From Actinomycetes bacterium (GTDB lineage: Bacteria > Actinomycetota > Actinomycetes > Actinomycetales > Dermatophilaceae), in NCBI GenBank assembly GCA_023420415.1, contig JAEZWF010000042.1, positions 154,982 to 218,981 on the forward strand: a DNA stretch of 64,000 bases, given 5' to 3'. Positions within the stretch are counted from its first letter, which is position 1, and every line of letters starts with the position of its first letter. The translations under genes and the position numbers were made by a program. A model generated the notes under the pieces. That model was not told where the DNA came from. It worked only from the letters and a program-made list of their open reading frames with translations, and did not search any database. Shown here one piece after another: positions 1 through 8,072 of this stretch.

Positions 1-1
1 G

Positions 2-391
2 ATGTGCGCGAATGTGCCCGGGCAGCATGCGATCCAGACGGCGCTCGGGGGCTACCAGTCAATTGAGGAGTACATCCATCCCGGTGGCCGGTTCTACGAG
101 CAGAGCAAGCTCGCGTGGCGGCTGCTCAACGAGATCCCCGGGGTCTCGTGCGTCGAGCCGCACGGCGCGCTGTACTGCTTCCCGCGGCTCGACCCCGAGG
201 TCTACCCCATCGAGGACGACCAGGCATTCGTCATAGACCTGTTGCGGGAGAAGAAGATCCTCGTCACGCACGGCACCGGGTTCAACTGGTTCGAGCCCGA
301 CCACTTCCGGCTCGTGACGCTGCCCGACACCGAGGTGCTGACCGAGGCGATCGGCCGGATCGGCGAGTTCCTCGAGACCCGCCGCCGCTGA
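2..391 (+). CDS. Alanine-type aminotransferase, C-terminal fragment (runs off left edge)
   Basis: This is the C-terminal 129 codons of a PLP-dependent class I/II aminotransferase; the start and the catalytic lysine lie outside the window. The piece begins CANVPGQHAIQTALGGYQSI, which closely resembles the alanine aminotransferase AlaA/AlaT branch (pyruvate plus glutamate to alanine plus 2-oxoglutarate, cytosolic). The small-domain segment ending GTGFNWFEPDHFRLVTLP carries the conserved Arg (in HFRLVTLP) that binds the substrate carboxylate in this fold. It ends 17 bp before the convergent fluC gene. The family assignment is good; the exact substrate is inferred from the branch-like motif only. 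Confidence 0.8.
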   Translation: MCANVPGQHAIQTALGGYQSIEEYIHPGGRFYEQSKLAWRLLNEIPGVSCVEPHGALYCFPRLDPEVYPIEDDQAFVIDLLREKKILVTHGTGFNWFEPDHFRLVTLPDTEVLTEAIGRIGEFLETRRR

Positions 392-408
392 AGTTCTCCA
401 CCCCGTCC

Positions 409-780
409 TCAGGTGAGGGCTGCGACAAGCGCCCAGCCGGCGGCACAGGTCGCGAGCCCTGCGGCCAGGCTGCCAGCCACGTAGGCCACGGCGGTCCCGA
501 GCGCCCCCTCCTGGGTCAGCCGCACCGCCTCGAACGAGAACGTCGAGAACGTCGTCAGCGCCCCACAGAAGCCGGTGCCCACCAGGGTGAGCAACCACGT
601 CGGTGACGACCCGGCATACACGGCGCTCGCGACGCACCCCAACACGAACGAACCGGCGACGTTGACCGCGAAAGTCCCCCACGGCCACCGGGTTTCGTGT
701 CGGCTCTGGATCCACAGGTCGGCGAGGTAGCGGGTCGGCGCCCCGATCGCTGCGCCGATGACGACCAGCAGTGCGCTCAC
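409..780 (-). CDS. crcB: Fluoride channel FluC/CrcB, first of two
   Basis: A 123-residue membrane protein of four predicted helices, the usual size of a FluC (CrcB) subunit, which exports fluoride passively as a dimer. Family signatures are visible: GTFAVNVAGSFVLG in helix 2 and GFCGALTTFSTFSFE in helix 3, which includes the TTFSTF phenylalanine box lining the fluoride pores. Its start overlaps the stop of the upstream crcB by 4 bp (777-780), so the two are translationally coupled. In many Gram-positive bacteria two adjacent crcB genes encode a heterodimeric channel, and that is the likely arrangement here. I looked upstream of the pair for a fluoride riboswitch and did not find a convincing one. 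Confidence 0.93.
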   Translation of the reverse strand: MSALLVVIGAAIGAPTRYLADLWIQSRHETRWPWGTFAVNVAGSFVLGCVASAVYAGSSPTWLLTLVGTGFCGALTTFSTFSFEAVRLTQEGALGTAVAYVAGSLAAGLATCAAGWALVAALT

Positions 781-1304
781 GGCGTCACCTCCTCGCGCAC
801 GAGGAGACGCCGGGTCGCGACGATGGCGAGTCCGGTGACGGCGAGCCCGCCGACGAGAGTGAGCCCGAGGTATGCCGCGGCGGCGCCGACGTGCCCCGCG
901 CGCAGCTGCTCGTGGAGGTCCAGTGCGAAGGTCGAGAAGGTCGTGAAGCCGCCCAGCACCCCGGTGCCGAGGAACGGGCGCACCAGCCTGGTCGGCGCCA
1001 TGACCTCGATGACCACGACCATGAGGATGCCGAGGAGGAAGACGCCGAGCAGGTTGACGAGCAGGGTGCTCGTCGCGAATCCCCCTGTGCCGTGGGGCAT
1101 CAGCTCAGCCAGCCCCCAACGGGCCAGCGCGCCGAGGGCACCCCCGGCCGCGACCACACCCAAGACGTCCGAGCGGCCGCGCAGGAGGTGGCGCAGCGCG
1201 AGGTGCTCGGCCGCGGCCCGGCGCGCCTCGGCGGCGGTGACGTCCGGGTCGATGGGCTCGCGGTCCCGCGGCGCCGGCTCGTGCGGGTGGGGTGGGCTCG
1301 ACAT
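777..1304 (-). CDS. crcB: Fluoride channel FluC/CrcB, second subunit with N-terminal extension
   Basis: A 175-residue FluC homologue upstream of, and coupled to, the shorter crcB. The core from about residue 50 has GGALGALARWGLAEL, LLVNLLGVFLLGIL and GVLGGFTTFSTFALD, again with the TTFSTF motif. The first 45-50 residues are a charged, Pro/Glu/Arg-rich extension (about 50 aa longer than a minimal FluC) that is probably cytoplasmic; if the annotated start is too early, part of it may not be translated. It likely pairs with the downstream gene as a heterodimer. The 101 bp between this gene and the neighbouring transporter is largely occupied by a long perfect palindrome. Confidence 0.9.
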   Translation of the reverse strand: MSSPPHPHEPAPRDREPIDPDVTAAEARRAAAEHLALRHLLRGRSDVLGVVAAGGALGALARWGLAELMPHGTGGFATSTLLVNLLGVFLLGILMVVVIEVMAPTRLVRPFLGTGVLGGFTTFSTFALDLHEQLRAGHVGAAAAYLGLTLVGGLAVTGLAIVATRRLLVREEVTP

Positions 1305-1332
1305 GACCCGCCCACCGTCTCAGGCAACCCCG

Positions 1333-1393
1333 CTTCATGTCCCGCAACATGCCGTGCGCGGCGCTCGCACACGGCATGTTGCGGGACATGAAG
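1333..1393. repeat. Intergenic palindrome, family A copy 1
   Basis: A perfect 23-bp inverted repeat (left arm 1333-1355, right arm 1371-1393; one more G-C pair extends it inward) around a 15-nt spacer. Each arm contains the inner inverted repeat CATGTcccgcaACATG, so the structure is nested. It sits between crcB and the DHA2 transporter, both on the minus strand. A second copy with the same arms, the same 15-nt spacer length and a different spacer sequence lies at 57528-57586. It could act as a terminator, a REP-like element or a protein-binding site; no T-tract follows either arm. Confidence 0.9.
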
Positions 1394-1405
1394 GGCGGGA
1401 TCGCC

Positions 1406-2947
1406 TCAGTGGGAGGCGGGCGCGCCCTCCTGCGGTGCGTGCGCGGGGAGGGCCCGGGCGACGGCTGCCCCGACCAGGAGCAGGACCACCAGCAGGGCGA
1501 GTGCCACCTGGAACGCCGGCCGGAACATCTCCACCGGCACCCGCGACGCGTGGGACTGCACGACCGAGAAGAACACCGACCCGACCACAGCCACACCCGC
1601 GGCGCCGGCCAGCTGACCGGTGGTGCTGAACAGCCCCGATGCCGAGCCGGCCTTGGCCACCGGCACGTCGGCCAGGGCAAACACACCGATCGGCGAGACC
1701 ATGAGCCCGAAGCCCGCACCCGAGACGAGGAACGCCGGCAGGAACGTCCACACCGACGTCGACGCGTCGGCACCGTGCACCGTCACCGCCAGCAACACGG
1801 CACCAGCGGCCCACGTGACCGCGCCGAGCTGGAGGACGCGCCGCCCGATCCGGGGCGCCAGCACCGCGACCGCCAGCCCGGCGAAGACCGTCGTCGTCAG
1901 CGCGAACGGCATCCCGGCCAGCCCTGCCTTGAGCACCGACCAGCCGAGCCCGGCCTGCAGGTAGATCGTCTGGCACAGGAAGTAGGACGCCATTGCCATG
2001 AACAGCACCGCGTTCAGCACCGTGCCGGCGGCGAACCCACGCCCGCGGTAGAGGCTCAGCGCCACCAGCGGCTCACGTCCCGCCCGCTCGGCCCGCAGCT
2101 GCGCCCGCACGAAGCCGGCCAGCACGACCACACCCGCCGCCATCGCGGCATACACCCACGTCGGCCAGCCGAGCTCACGGCCGAGGGTCAGCGGGTAGAG
2201 CACCGCGAAGAGACCGGCAGCCAGCACCAGCACCCCGCGCACGTCGATCCGGGGAGCCACTGCCGCAACGGATTCCGGGACCCAGCGCAGAGCGGCCGCG
2301 ATCGCGAGCGCCCCGAACGGCACGTTGATCAGGAAGATCGACCGCCACCCGAGACCCGCGACGTCGACCTCGGTCAGCACACCGCCGAGCACCGGCCCCA
2401 GCACCGCGGAGAGCCCGGCGAGCCCGGTGAACATGCCCATCGCCTTGGCGCGCTCCTCGGGCCGGTACATCACCTGCAGGCTCGAGAGCACCTGCGGGAT
2501 CATTGCCGCCGCGGCCAGCCCCTGGAGCGCCCGGAACGCGACAAGCAGCTCGGCGTTGGGCGCGAACCCGCACGCCGCCGACGTCACCGTGAAACCCACC
2601 AGCCCGGCGAGGAACACCCGCTTGCGGCCGAAGAGGTCACCGAGCCGCGACCCGGTGATGAGACCCAGCGCAAAGGCCAGCGGGTAGGCCGCGACCATCC
2701 ACTGCAGCTGGGTGGCGCTCGCCCTGAGACCGGCTTCGATGGTCGGCAGCGCGACGTTGACGACGGTCGTGTCGAGCAGCTCCATGGTCGAGGCCAGGAA
2801 CAGGCTGAGCAGCGCGATGGTGCGCGCCCGCCCGGTTGGCAGCGGCCCGTGCCGACCCTCGCGTGTGGTGACGGATTCCGTTGCGGTGTATGCCGTGTTG
2901 CCTGCTTTCGGCGCCGCCTCGCGGGGCGCCGTGGTGGTCGTTGTCAT
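1406..2947 (-). CDS. MFS drug:H+ antiporter, DHA2 (14-helix) family
   Basis: A 513-residue proton-driven multidrug efflux protein. After a polar N-terminus of about 45 residues come roughly 14 hydrophobic helices. The first holds MELLDTTVVNVALPTI, which matches the DHA2 motif (LDxTxVNVALP); SRLGDLFGRKRVFLAG is the loop 2-3 MFS signature. I chose the ATG at 2947 (MTTTTTAP...) because the longer open frame up to 3103 would run into the divergent regulator at 3050. It is transcribed away from that WYL-domain regulator across 102 bp, so the regulator probably controls it. The transported substrate cannot be told from sequence. Confidence 0.92.
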   Translation of the reverse strand: MTTTTTAPREAAPKAGNTAYTATESVTTREGRHGPLPTGRARTIALLSLFLASTMELLDTTVVNVALPTIEAGLRASATQLQWMVAAYPLAFALGLITGSRLGDLFGRKRVFLAGLVGFTVTSAACGFAPNAELLVAFRALQGLAAAAMIPQVLSSLQVMYRPEERAKAMGMFTGLAGLSAVLGPVLGGVLTEVDVAGLGWRSIFLINVPFGALAIAAALRWVPESVAAVAPRIDVRGVLVLAAGLFAVLYPLTLGRELGWPTWVYAAMAAGVVVLAGFVRAQLRAERAGREPLVALSLYRGRGFAAGTVLNAVLFMAMASYFLCQTIYLQAGLGWSVLKAGLAGMPFALTTTVFAGLAVAVLAPRIGRRVLQLGAVTWAAGAVLLAVTVHGADASTSVWTFLPAFLVSGAGFGLMVSPIGVFALADVPVAKAGSASGLFSTTGQLAGAAGVAVVGSVFFSVVQSHASRVPVEMFRPAFQVALALLVVLLLVGAAVARALPAHAPQEGAPASH

Positions 2948-3049
2948 GGTTCTCTCCCGGGTGGAGGTCTGGGGGACTTCGTCGGTCGCTGACGACGCTA
3001 GGGACCATTCCGGCCAGTTTCTGACCTGATGGTGGGAGACTCTTGATCC

Positions 3050-4030
3050 ATGGCCAACACCAGCTCCCGCGCCCTGCGACTGCTCTCGCTGCTGCAGACC
3101 CACCGGTTCTGGCCCGGTGGCGAGCTCGCCGACCGGCTCGAGGTGTCAGAGCGCACGCTGCGCCGCGACATCGACCGCCTGCGCGAGCTCGGCTACCCCG
3201 TCAACGCGACCCGGGGCGCAGACGGCGGCTACCAGCTGGGCGCCGGTGCCGCCATGCCGCCGCTCACCGTCGAGGAGGACGAGGCGATCGCGATGGCCGT
3301 CGCCCTGGGCAACGCCGCCCACCAGGGCAGCGGGGCGCTCGCCGAGGCGTCACTGTCGGCGCTGTCCAAGGTGGTGCAGGTGCTGCCCGCCAAGCTCAAG
3401 CGACGCGCTGAGGCCCTGCGCAGCGTGACGGTCGACTCGCCCTTCGGCACGGCGCCGGAGGTCTCGGCCGAGGTGCTGTCGATCGTGGCGCAGACGATCC
3501 GCGACGAGGAGCGGTTGCGGTTCCGCTACACCGCCAAGGGCGGCGCCGCGGCCGGCGAGGACCTGGGCCGCCACGTCGAGCCGCACCAGCTCGTGACGGT
3601 CGGACGGCGCTGGTACCTCGCGGCATACGACCTCGAACGCCAGGACTGGCGCTCGTTCCGCCTCGACCGGCTCAGTGGCCCCATGGGCACGCGCGCCCGG
3701 TTCCGCAGGCGAGAGATCCCCACGGGCGAGGCCGCTTCCTTTGTGCAGCAAGGACTTTCGCAACGCGACCGCGGACAGAACGTCGTCGCGCTGGTGCAAG
3801 CGCCCGCAGCGGACGTCGAGGCCCGCATCGGCCAGTGGGCCACGGTCACACCGGTCGACGCCACGAGCTGCCGGGTCACGATGGACGCCAGCCAGCCACA
3901 GTGGCCGCTGTTCGGCTTCGGCTGGGCAGGAGCGGCGTTCGAGGTCGAGGAGGCGGCGCCGGCCTTCCACGCGGCCCTGCGCGACTGGTCCGACCGGTTC
4001 ACATCGGCCACCCGGGCCAGCCGCGGGTGA
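3050..4030 (+). CDS. YafY/DeoR-type transcriptional regulator with WYL domain
   Basis: A 326-residue regulator. Residues 1-65 form an HTH_11 winged helix (LADRLEVSERTLRRDIDRLRELGYPV). The middle holds a WYL ligand-sensing domain (RFRYTAKGG, then PHQLVTVGRRWYLAAYDLERQDWRSFRLDRL), and a WCX-like C-terminus follows. WYL proteins bind nucleic acid or nucleotide-like ligands and act as activators or repressors. It is divergent from the DHA2 efflux gene, its probable target. Start: ATG at 3050, about 13 nt after GGGAG (3032-3036), which is a long spacing. Confidence 0.9.
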   Translation: MANTSSRALRLLSLLQTHRFWPGGELADRLEVSERTLRRDIDRLRELGYPVNATRGADGGYQLGAGAAMPPLTVEEDEAIAMAVALGNAAHQGSGALAEASLSALSKVVQVLPAKLKRRAEALRSVTVDSPFGTAPEVSAEVLSIVAQTIRDEERLRFRYTAKGGAAAGEDLGRHVEPHQLVTVGRRWYLAAYDLERQDWRSFRLDRLSGPMGTRARFRRREIPTGEAASFVQQGLSQRDRGQNVVALVQAPAADVEARIGQWATVTPVDATSCRVTMDASQPQWPLFGFGWAGAAFEVEEAAPAFHAALRDWSDRFTSATRASRG

Positions 4031-4073
4031 CCCCCACCGGCGTGTCGGGCCGCGACACGCCGGTGACACGCGG

Positions 4074-4121
4074 ACACAACATGTGGTGCCACCGGATTGT
4101 CCGCGCCACCCCATATGGTGG
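4074..4121 (+). promoter_or_regulatory. Tandem NrdR boxes
   Basis: Two 16-bp sites, ACACAACATGTGGTGC (4074-4089) and CCACCCCATATGGTGG (4106-4121), fit the palindromic NrdR consensus acaCwAtATwTwGtgt. The first matches at 12 or more of 16 positions and the second at about 10. Their centres are 32 bp apart, three helical turns, which is the spacing NrdR sites normally show. NrdR is the ATP/dATP-sensing zinc-ribbon repressor of ribonucleotide reductase genes. The boxes lie just upstream of the cobalamin riboswitch and the nrdAB genes. The assignment is by eye; the nrdR gene is not in this window. Confidence 0.55.
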
Positions 4122-4129
4122 CCGACAGC

Positions 4130-4325
4130 TGGTCCGGAGCCGTGAGCCAACGGCTTCGGGGCAAGAGGGAACCCGGTGCGACTCCGGGACTGCCCCGCAG
4201 CGGTGAGTGGAAACGACCGCCGTCACGAAGCACTGGGCGCGAGCCTGGGAAGCGACGGCCAGTAGGCCCCCGCCGGCACCCGCCGGTGGATGCGTCCACG
4301 AGTCCGAAGACCTGCCAGCGGCCGC
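4130..4325 (+). promoter_or_regulatory. Cobalamin (B12) riboswitch in the nrdAB leader
   Basis: Conserved elements appear in the right order: GGGAACCCGGTGCGACTCC (about 4168-4186), then ACTGCCCCGCAGCGGTGAG, and the B12 box AGTCCGAAGACCTGCC at 4301-4316. This is the AdoCbl riboswitch core. An 18-nt inverted repeat (CACACC...GGTGTG, 4327-4344) directly follows and may belong to the expression platform, as may the GC-rich stretch to 4479. A B12 riboswitch on a class Ia reductase is known from Streptomyces nrdABS, where coenzyme B12 turns off the class Ia enzyme so that B12-dependent class II NrdJ serves instead. That implies an nrdJ elsewhere in this genome. Confidence 0.93.
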
Positions 4326-4479
4326 GCACACCGTGCGTGGTGTGGTCGTGACCTCGAGGGCGGGTCCTGTCGGCCGACGTGTGGGTGATGGCCCGGTATG
4401 CCGGGTGCTCGCCACCGCGTCGTCGTCGCCTCCCCGCGTGGTCCCGGCCCTTCCGGAACCGCTCGCGAGGAGAGAGCAG

Positions 4480-6915
4480 ATGACCCAAGTCGTTCCCGGG
4501 GCCGCCGAGCCGGCAGCCCCCGAGGGCCCGGCACGCCGCACGCAGATGCAGGTGCGCAAGCGCAACGGCGACACCGAGCCCGTCGACGTGATGAAGATCG
4601 TCCGTGCCGTCGACCGTTGGGCCGACGACCTCACCGAGGTCGACCCGATGGCGATCGCGACCCGCACCATCAGTGGCCTCTACGACGGGGCCACCACCGC
4701 CGAGCTGGACCGCCTGTCGATCCAGACGGCGGCCGAGATGACCTCGATCGAGCCGGAGTACTCCCGGCTCGCTGCCCGGTTGCTGGCCAATTACATCGAC
4801 AAGGAGGTGCGGGGCCACCAGGTCGCGTCGTTCAGCCAGGCGATCCGCCTCGGCCACCTCGAGGGGCTGATCGGCGACGAGACCGCGGCCTTCGTCGAAG
4901 CGAACGCCCGCAAGCTCGACCACGCCATCGACGCCGAGGCCGACCGACGGTTCGAGTACTTCGGCCTGCGCACCGTCTACGACCGCTACCTGCTGCGCCA
5001 CCCGCAGACCCGCGACGTCATCGAGACCCCGCAGTACTGGCTGCTGCGCGTCGCCTGCGGCCTGGCCCACACGGCGCGCGAGGCGATCGACTTCTACCGG
5101 CTGATGTCCTCGCTGGCCTACCTGCCGAGCTCGCCGACCCTCTTCAACTCCGGCACCCAGCACACGCAGATGTCGTCGTGCTACCTCGTCGACAGCCCAC
5201 GCGACGAGCTTGAGTCGATCTACGACCGCTACGCCCAAGTGGCAAAGCTCTCAAAGTTTGCTGGTGGCATTGGGATTTCGTGGTCGCGAGTGCGGTCGCG
5301 CGGTGCGCTGATCCGCGGCACCAACGGTCATTCGAACGGCATCGTGCCGTGGCTGCGCACCCTCGACAGCTCGGTCGCCGCGGTCAACCAGGGCGGCCGC
5401 CGCAAGGGCGCCGCGTGCGTCTACCTCGAGCCGTGGCACCCCGACATCGAGGAGTTCCTCGAGCTGCGCGACAACACCGGCGAGGACGCCCGGCGCACGC
5501 ACAACCTCAACCTGGCCAACTGGATCCCCGACGAGTTCATGCGCCGGGTCGAGGCCGACGAGCAGTGGAGCCTCATCGACCCGAACCAGGTGCCCGAGCT
5601 GCCCGACCTGTGGGGCGAGGCCTTCGAGGAGGCGTATGCCGCCGCGGAGCGCGACGGCAAGGTCGTGCGCACCGTGAGCGCCCGTGAGCTCTACGGCAAG
5701 ATGATGCGCACCCTCGCCCAGACCGGCAATGGCTGGATGACGTTCAAGGACGCGAGTAACCGCACCTGCAACCAGACGTCGGACGTGCCCGGCGGCCCGG
5801 TGGTGCACCTGTCCAACCTGTGCACCGAGATCATCGAGGTGAGCAGCGACACCGAGACTGCCGTGTGCAACCTGGGCTCGGTCAACCTCGCGCGGCACCT
5901 GACAAGCGCCCGTGACGGGATCGACTGGGAGACACTGCGATCCACGGTCCGCACAGCCGTCACCTACCTCGACCGGGTCATCGACATCAACTACTACCCG
6001 AGCGAGGAGTCCGCGGCCTCCAACCCGCGCTGGCGTCCCGTCGGGCTGGGCATGATGGGCCTCCAGGACGTGTTCTTCGCCCTCGGGCTGCCGTTCGACT
6101 CCGACGAGGCCCGCGAGCTCTCCACCCGCATCAGTGAGGAGGTCTACCTCTCGGCCCTCGAGCGCTCGACCGAGCTCGCCGCGCAGCACGGCGCGCACCC
6201 GGCATACGACCAGACGCGGGCGAGCCACGGAGACCTCCAGCCCGACCTCTGGAAGGTGACCCCGACCCAGACCGAACGCTGGGATGCCGTGCGAAAGGCC
6301 ATCAAGGACAACGGTCTTCGCAACAGCCTGCTCATCGCTATCGCGCCCACCGCGACCATCGCGTCGATCGCGGGCTGCTACGAGTGCATCGAGCCGCAGG
6401 TGTCCAACCTCTTCAAGCGCGAGACCCTGTCGGGTGAGTTCCTCCAGGTCAACACGGCGCTGGTGCGCGAGCTCAAGGCGCGCAACCTGTGGACCCCGGA
6501 GATCCGGGAGGCGATCAAGCGCAGTGAGGGCTCGGTGCAGGGGATCCTCGACCTGCCCGAGGAGGTACGGGTGCTGTTCCGCACGTCCTGGGAGCTGCCG
6601 CAGCGCGCACTCATCGACCTCGCGGCGGCCCGTCAGCCCTACATCGACCAGAGCCAGTCGCTCAACCTGTTCCTGGCGGCGCCGACCATCGGCAAGCTCA
6701 GCTCGATGTACCTCTACGCGTGGAAGGCCGGCCTCAAGACGACCTACTACCTGCGGTCACGCCCGGCCACGCGCATCCAGCAGGCGACCGTTTCCGTTGC
6801 GGCCAAAGCCAATCCCACACCACTGACCATCACCCCGACCGACGAGGCAGCCGCCGATCAGGACGCGATCGCGTGCTCCCTCGAGAACCCCGAGAGCTGC
6901 GAGGCCTGCCAGTGA
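4480..6915 (+). CDS. nrdA: Ribonucleoside-diphosphate reductase class Ia, alpha (catalytic) subunit
   Basis: An 811-residue catalytic subunit that reduces ribonucleoside diphosphates to deoxy forms. An N-terminal ATP-cone (MQVRKRNGDTEPVDVMKIVRAV, about residues 16-105) indicates allosteric dATP control. Active-site residues seen: Cys234 (SSCYLVDS), Asn446-Cys448-Glu450 (NLCTEI), Cys463 (CNLGSVNL), the Tyr pair in KTTYYLRS, and the C-terminal redox pair Cys807/Cys810 (ESCEACQ). I chose ATG 4480 because it follows GAGGAGAGAG and starts after the riboswitch; the open frame runs upstream into the riboswitch but is not coding there. It overlaps nrdB by GTGA. Control is probably dual: NrdR boxes and a B12 riboswitch. 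Confidence 0.97.
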   Translation: MTQVVPGAAEPAAPEGPARRTQMQVRKRNGDTEPVDVMKIVRAVDRWADDLTEVDPMAIATRTISGLYDGATTAELDRLSIQTAAEMTSIEPEYSRLAARLLANYIDKEVRGHQVASFSQAIRLGHLEGLIGDETAAFVEANARKLDHAIDAEADRRFEYFGLRTVYDRYLLRHPQTRDVIETPQYWLLRVACGLAHTAREAIDFYRLMSSLAYLPSSPTLFNSGTQHTQMSSCYLVDSPRDELESIYDRYAQVAKLSKFAGGIGISWSRVRSRGALIRGTNGHSNGIVPWLRTLDSSVAAVNQGGRRKGAACVYLEPWHPDIEEFLELRDNTGEDARRTHNLNLANWIPDEFMRRVEADEQWSLIDPNQVPELPDLWGEAFEEAYAAAERDGKVVRTVSARELYGKMMRTLAQTGNGWMTFKDASNRTCNQTSDVPGGPVVHLSNLCTEIIEVSSDTETAVCNLGSVNLARHLTSARDGIDWETLRSTVRTAVTYLDRVIDINYYPSEESAASNPRWRPVGLGMMGLQDVFFALGLPFDSDEARELSTRISEEVYLSALERSTELAAQHGAHPAYDQTRASHGDLQPDLWKVTPTQTERWDAVRKAIKDNGLRNSLLIAIAPTATIASIAGCYECIEPQVSNLFKRETLSGEFLQVNTALVRELKARNLWTPEIREAIKRSEGSVQGILDLPEEVRVLFRTSWELPQRALIDLAAARQPYIDQSQSLNLFLAAPTIGKLSSMYLYAWKAGLKTTYYLRSRPATRIQQATVSVAAKANPTPLTITPTDEAAADQDAIACSLENPESCEACQ

Positions 6916-7988
6916 CCACCGACCAGATGACGAAGGACCAGATGACCGACACCGCTGCCGCCACCACCGGCTCCGACCACTCGGCGACCCGGATGCTGCT
7001 CGACCCCGGCATGAACCTCACGCTGCGGCCGATGCGCTACCCGCACTTCTACGAGCGCTACCGCGACGCCATCAAGAACACGTGGACCGTCGAGGAGGTC
7101 GACCTGCACTCCGACCTCAAGGACCTGAAACGGCTGACCGAGGCCGAGCGACACCTCGTCTCGCGGCTCGTGGCGTTCTTCGCCACGGGTGACACCATCG
7201 TCGCGAACAACCTGGTGCTCAACCTCTATCAGCACGTCAACTCCCCCGAGGGTCGGCTCTACCTGAGCCGGCAGCTCTTCGAGGAGGCCGTGCACGTGCA
7301 GTTCTATCTCACGCTGCTCGACACCTACGTGCCCGACGAGAAGGAGCGCGCCGAGGCGTTCGCCGCGGTCGACAACATCCCGTCGATCAAGCACAAGGCC
7401 GACTTCTGCTTCAAGTGGATCGACTCCGTCTTCGACCTCGACCGCCTGGAGACGCGCGAGCACCGAAAAGCGTTCCTGCTCAACCTGATCTGCTTCGCGG
7501 CGTGCATCGAGGGACTGTTCTTCTACGGCGCGTTCGCCTACGTCTACTTCCTGCGGTCGCGCGGCCTGCTCAACGGGCTCGCATCGGGCACCAATTGGGT
7601 GTTCCGCGACGAGTCGATGCACATGTCGTTCGCGTTCGACGTGGTCGAGACGGTGCGCGAGGAGGAGCCCGACCTGTTCGACGAGCAGATGGCGGCCGAC
7701 GTGCGTCAGATGCTGCGCGACGCGGTCGACGCGGAGGCGCAGTTCGCCGAGGACCTGTTGGGTGGTGGGGTCGCCGGGCTGTCGACCTCCGACATGCGGC
7801 TCTACCTCGAGAACGTGGCCGACCGCCGGCTCCAGCAGCTCGGCCTCGAGCCCGAGTACGGCTCGAAGAACCCGCTGGCGTTCATGGAGCTCCAGGACGT
7901 GCAGGAGCTGTCGAACTTCTTCGAGCGCCGCGTCTCGGCCTACCAGGTCGGCGTCACCGGCAGCGTCGGCTTCGACGACGACTTCTGA
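6912..7988 (+). CDS. nrdB: Ribonucleoside-diphosphate reductase class Ia, beta (radical) subunit
   Basis: A 358-residue ferritin-like subunit that makes the tyrosyl radical used by NrdA. Diiron ligands can be placed: Asp94 (TGDTIV), Glu125 and His128 (EEAVH), Glu200 (CIEG), Glu234 and His237 (ESMH). The radical Tyr132 is present (EAVHVQFY), so it is not the Mn/Fe tyrosine-less class Ic type. The C-terminal tail GFDDDF would dock on NrdA. The start is GTG 6912, overlapping the nrdA stop. An ATG at 6927 is possible but less well placed. No nrdS-type regulator gene follows, unlike the Streptomyces nrdABS operon. Confidence 0.96.
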   Translation: MTTDQMTKDQMTDTAAATTGSDHSATRMLLDPGMNLTLRPMRYPHFYERYRDAIKNTWTVEEVDLHSDLKDLKRLTEAERHLVSRLVAFFATGDTIVANNLVLNLYQHVNSPEGRLYLSRQLFEEAVHVQFYLTLLDTYVPDEKERAEAFAAVDNIPSIKHKADFCFKWIDSVFDLDRLETREHRKAFLLNLICFAACIEGLFFYGAFAYVYFLRSRGLLNGLASGTNWVFRDESMHMSFAFDVVETVREEEPDLFDEQMAADVRQMLRDAVDAEAQFAEDLLGGGVAGLSTSDMRLYLENVADRRLQQLGLEPEYGSKNPLAFMELQDVQELSNFFERRVSAYQVGVTGSVGFDDDF

Positions 7989-8000
7989 GTCGCCGGACGC

Positions 8001-8052
8001 AAGGACAGGCATGCCGCGTGGTCCCGTGAGGGGTGACCACGCGGCATACCTT
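8001..8052. repeat. Hairpin element family B (GTATGCCGCGTGG type), copy 1; possible nrdAB terminator
   Basis: An inverted repeat whose arms (about 8007-8023 and 8035-8051) pair over 16 of 17 positions around an 11-nt loop. The core is GCCGCGTGGTC / GACCACGCGGC, flanked by the genome-wide word GGCATAC on the right arm and by a one-base variant (GGCATGC) on the left. It is preceded by AAGGACAGG. A near-identical element with perfect pairing lies at 25107-25147 downstream of the M36 protease gene. Its position 13 bp after nrdB suggests it ends transcription, although no T-tract is seen. Confidence 0.75.
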
Positions 8053-8072
8053 GTCGTGCAGGGAAACTCGCG

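Noticed and set aside
1305..1405. Fluoride riboswitch before the crcB pair
   Set aside because: The upstream stretch is mostly the family A palindrome and shows no recognisable fluoride riboswitch core.
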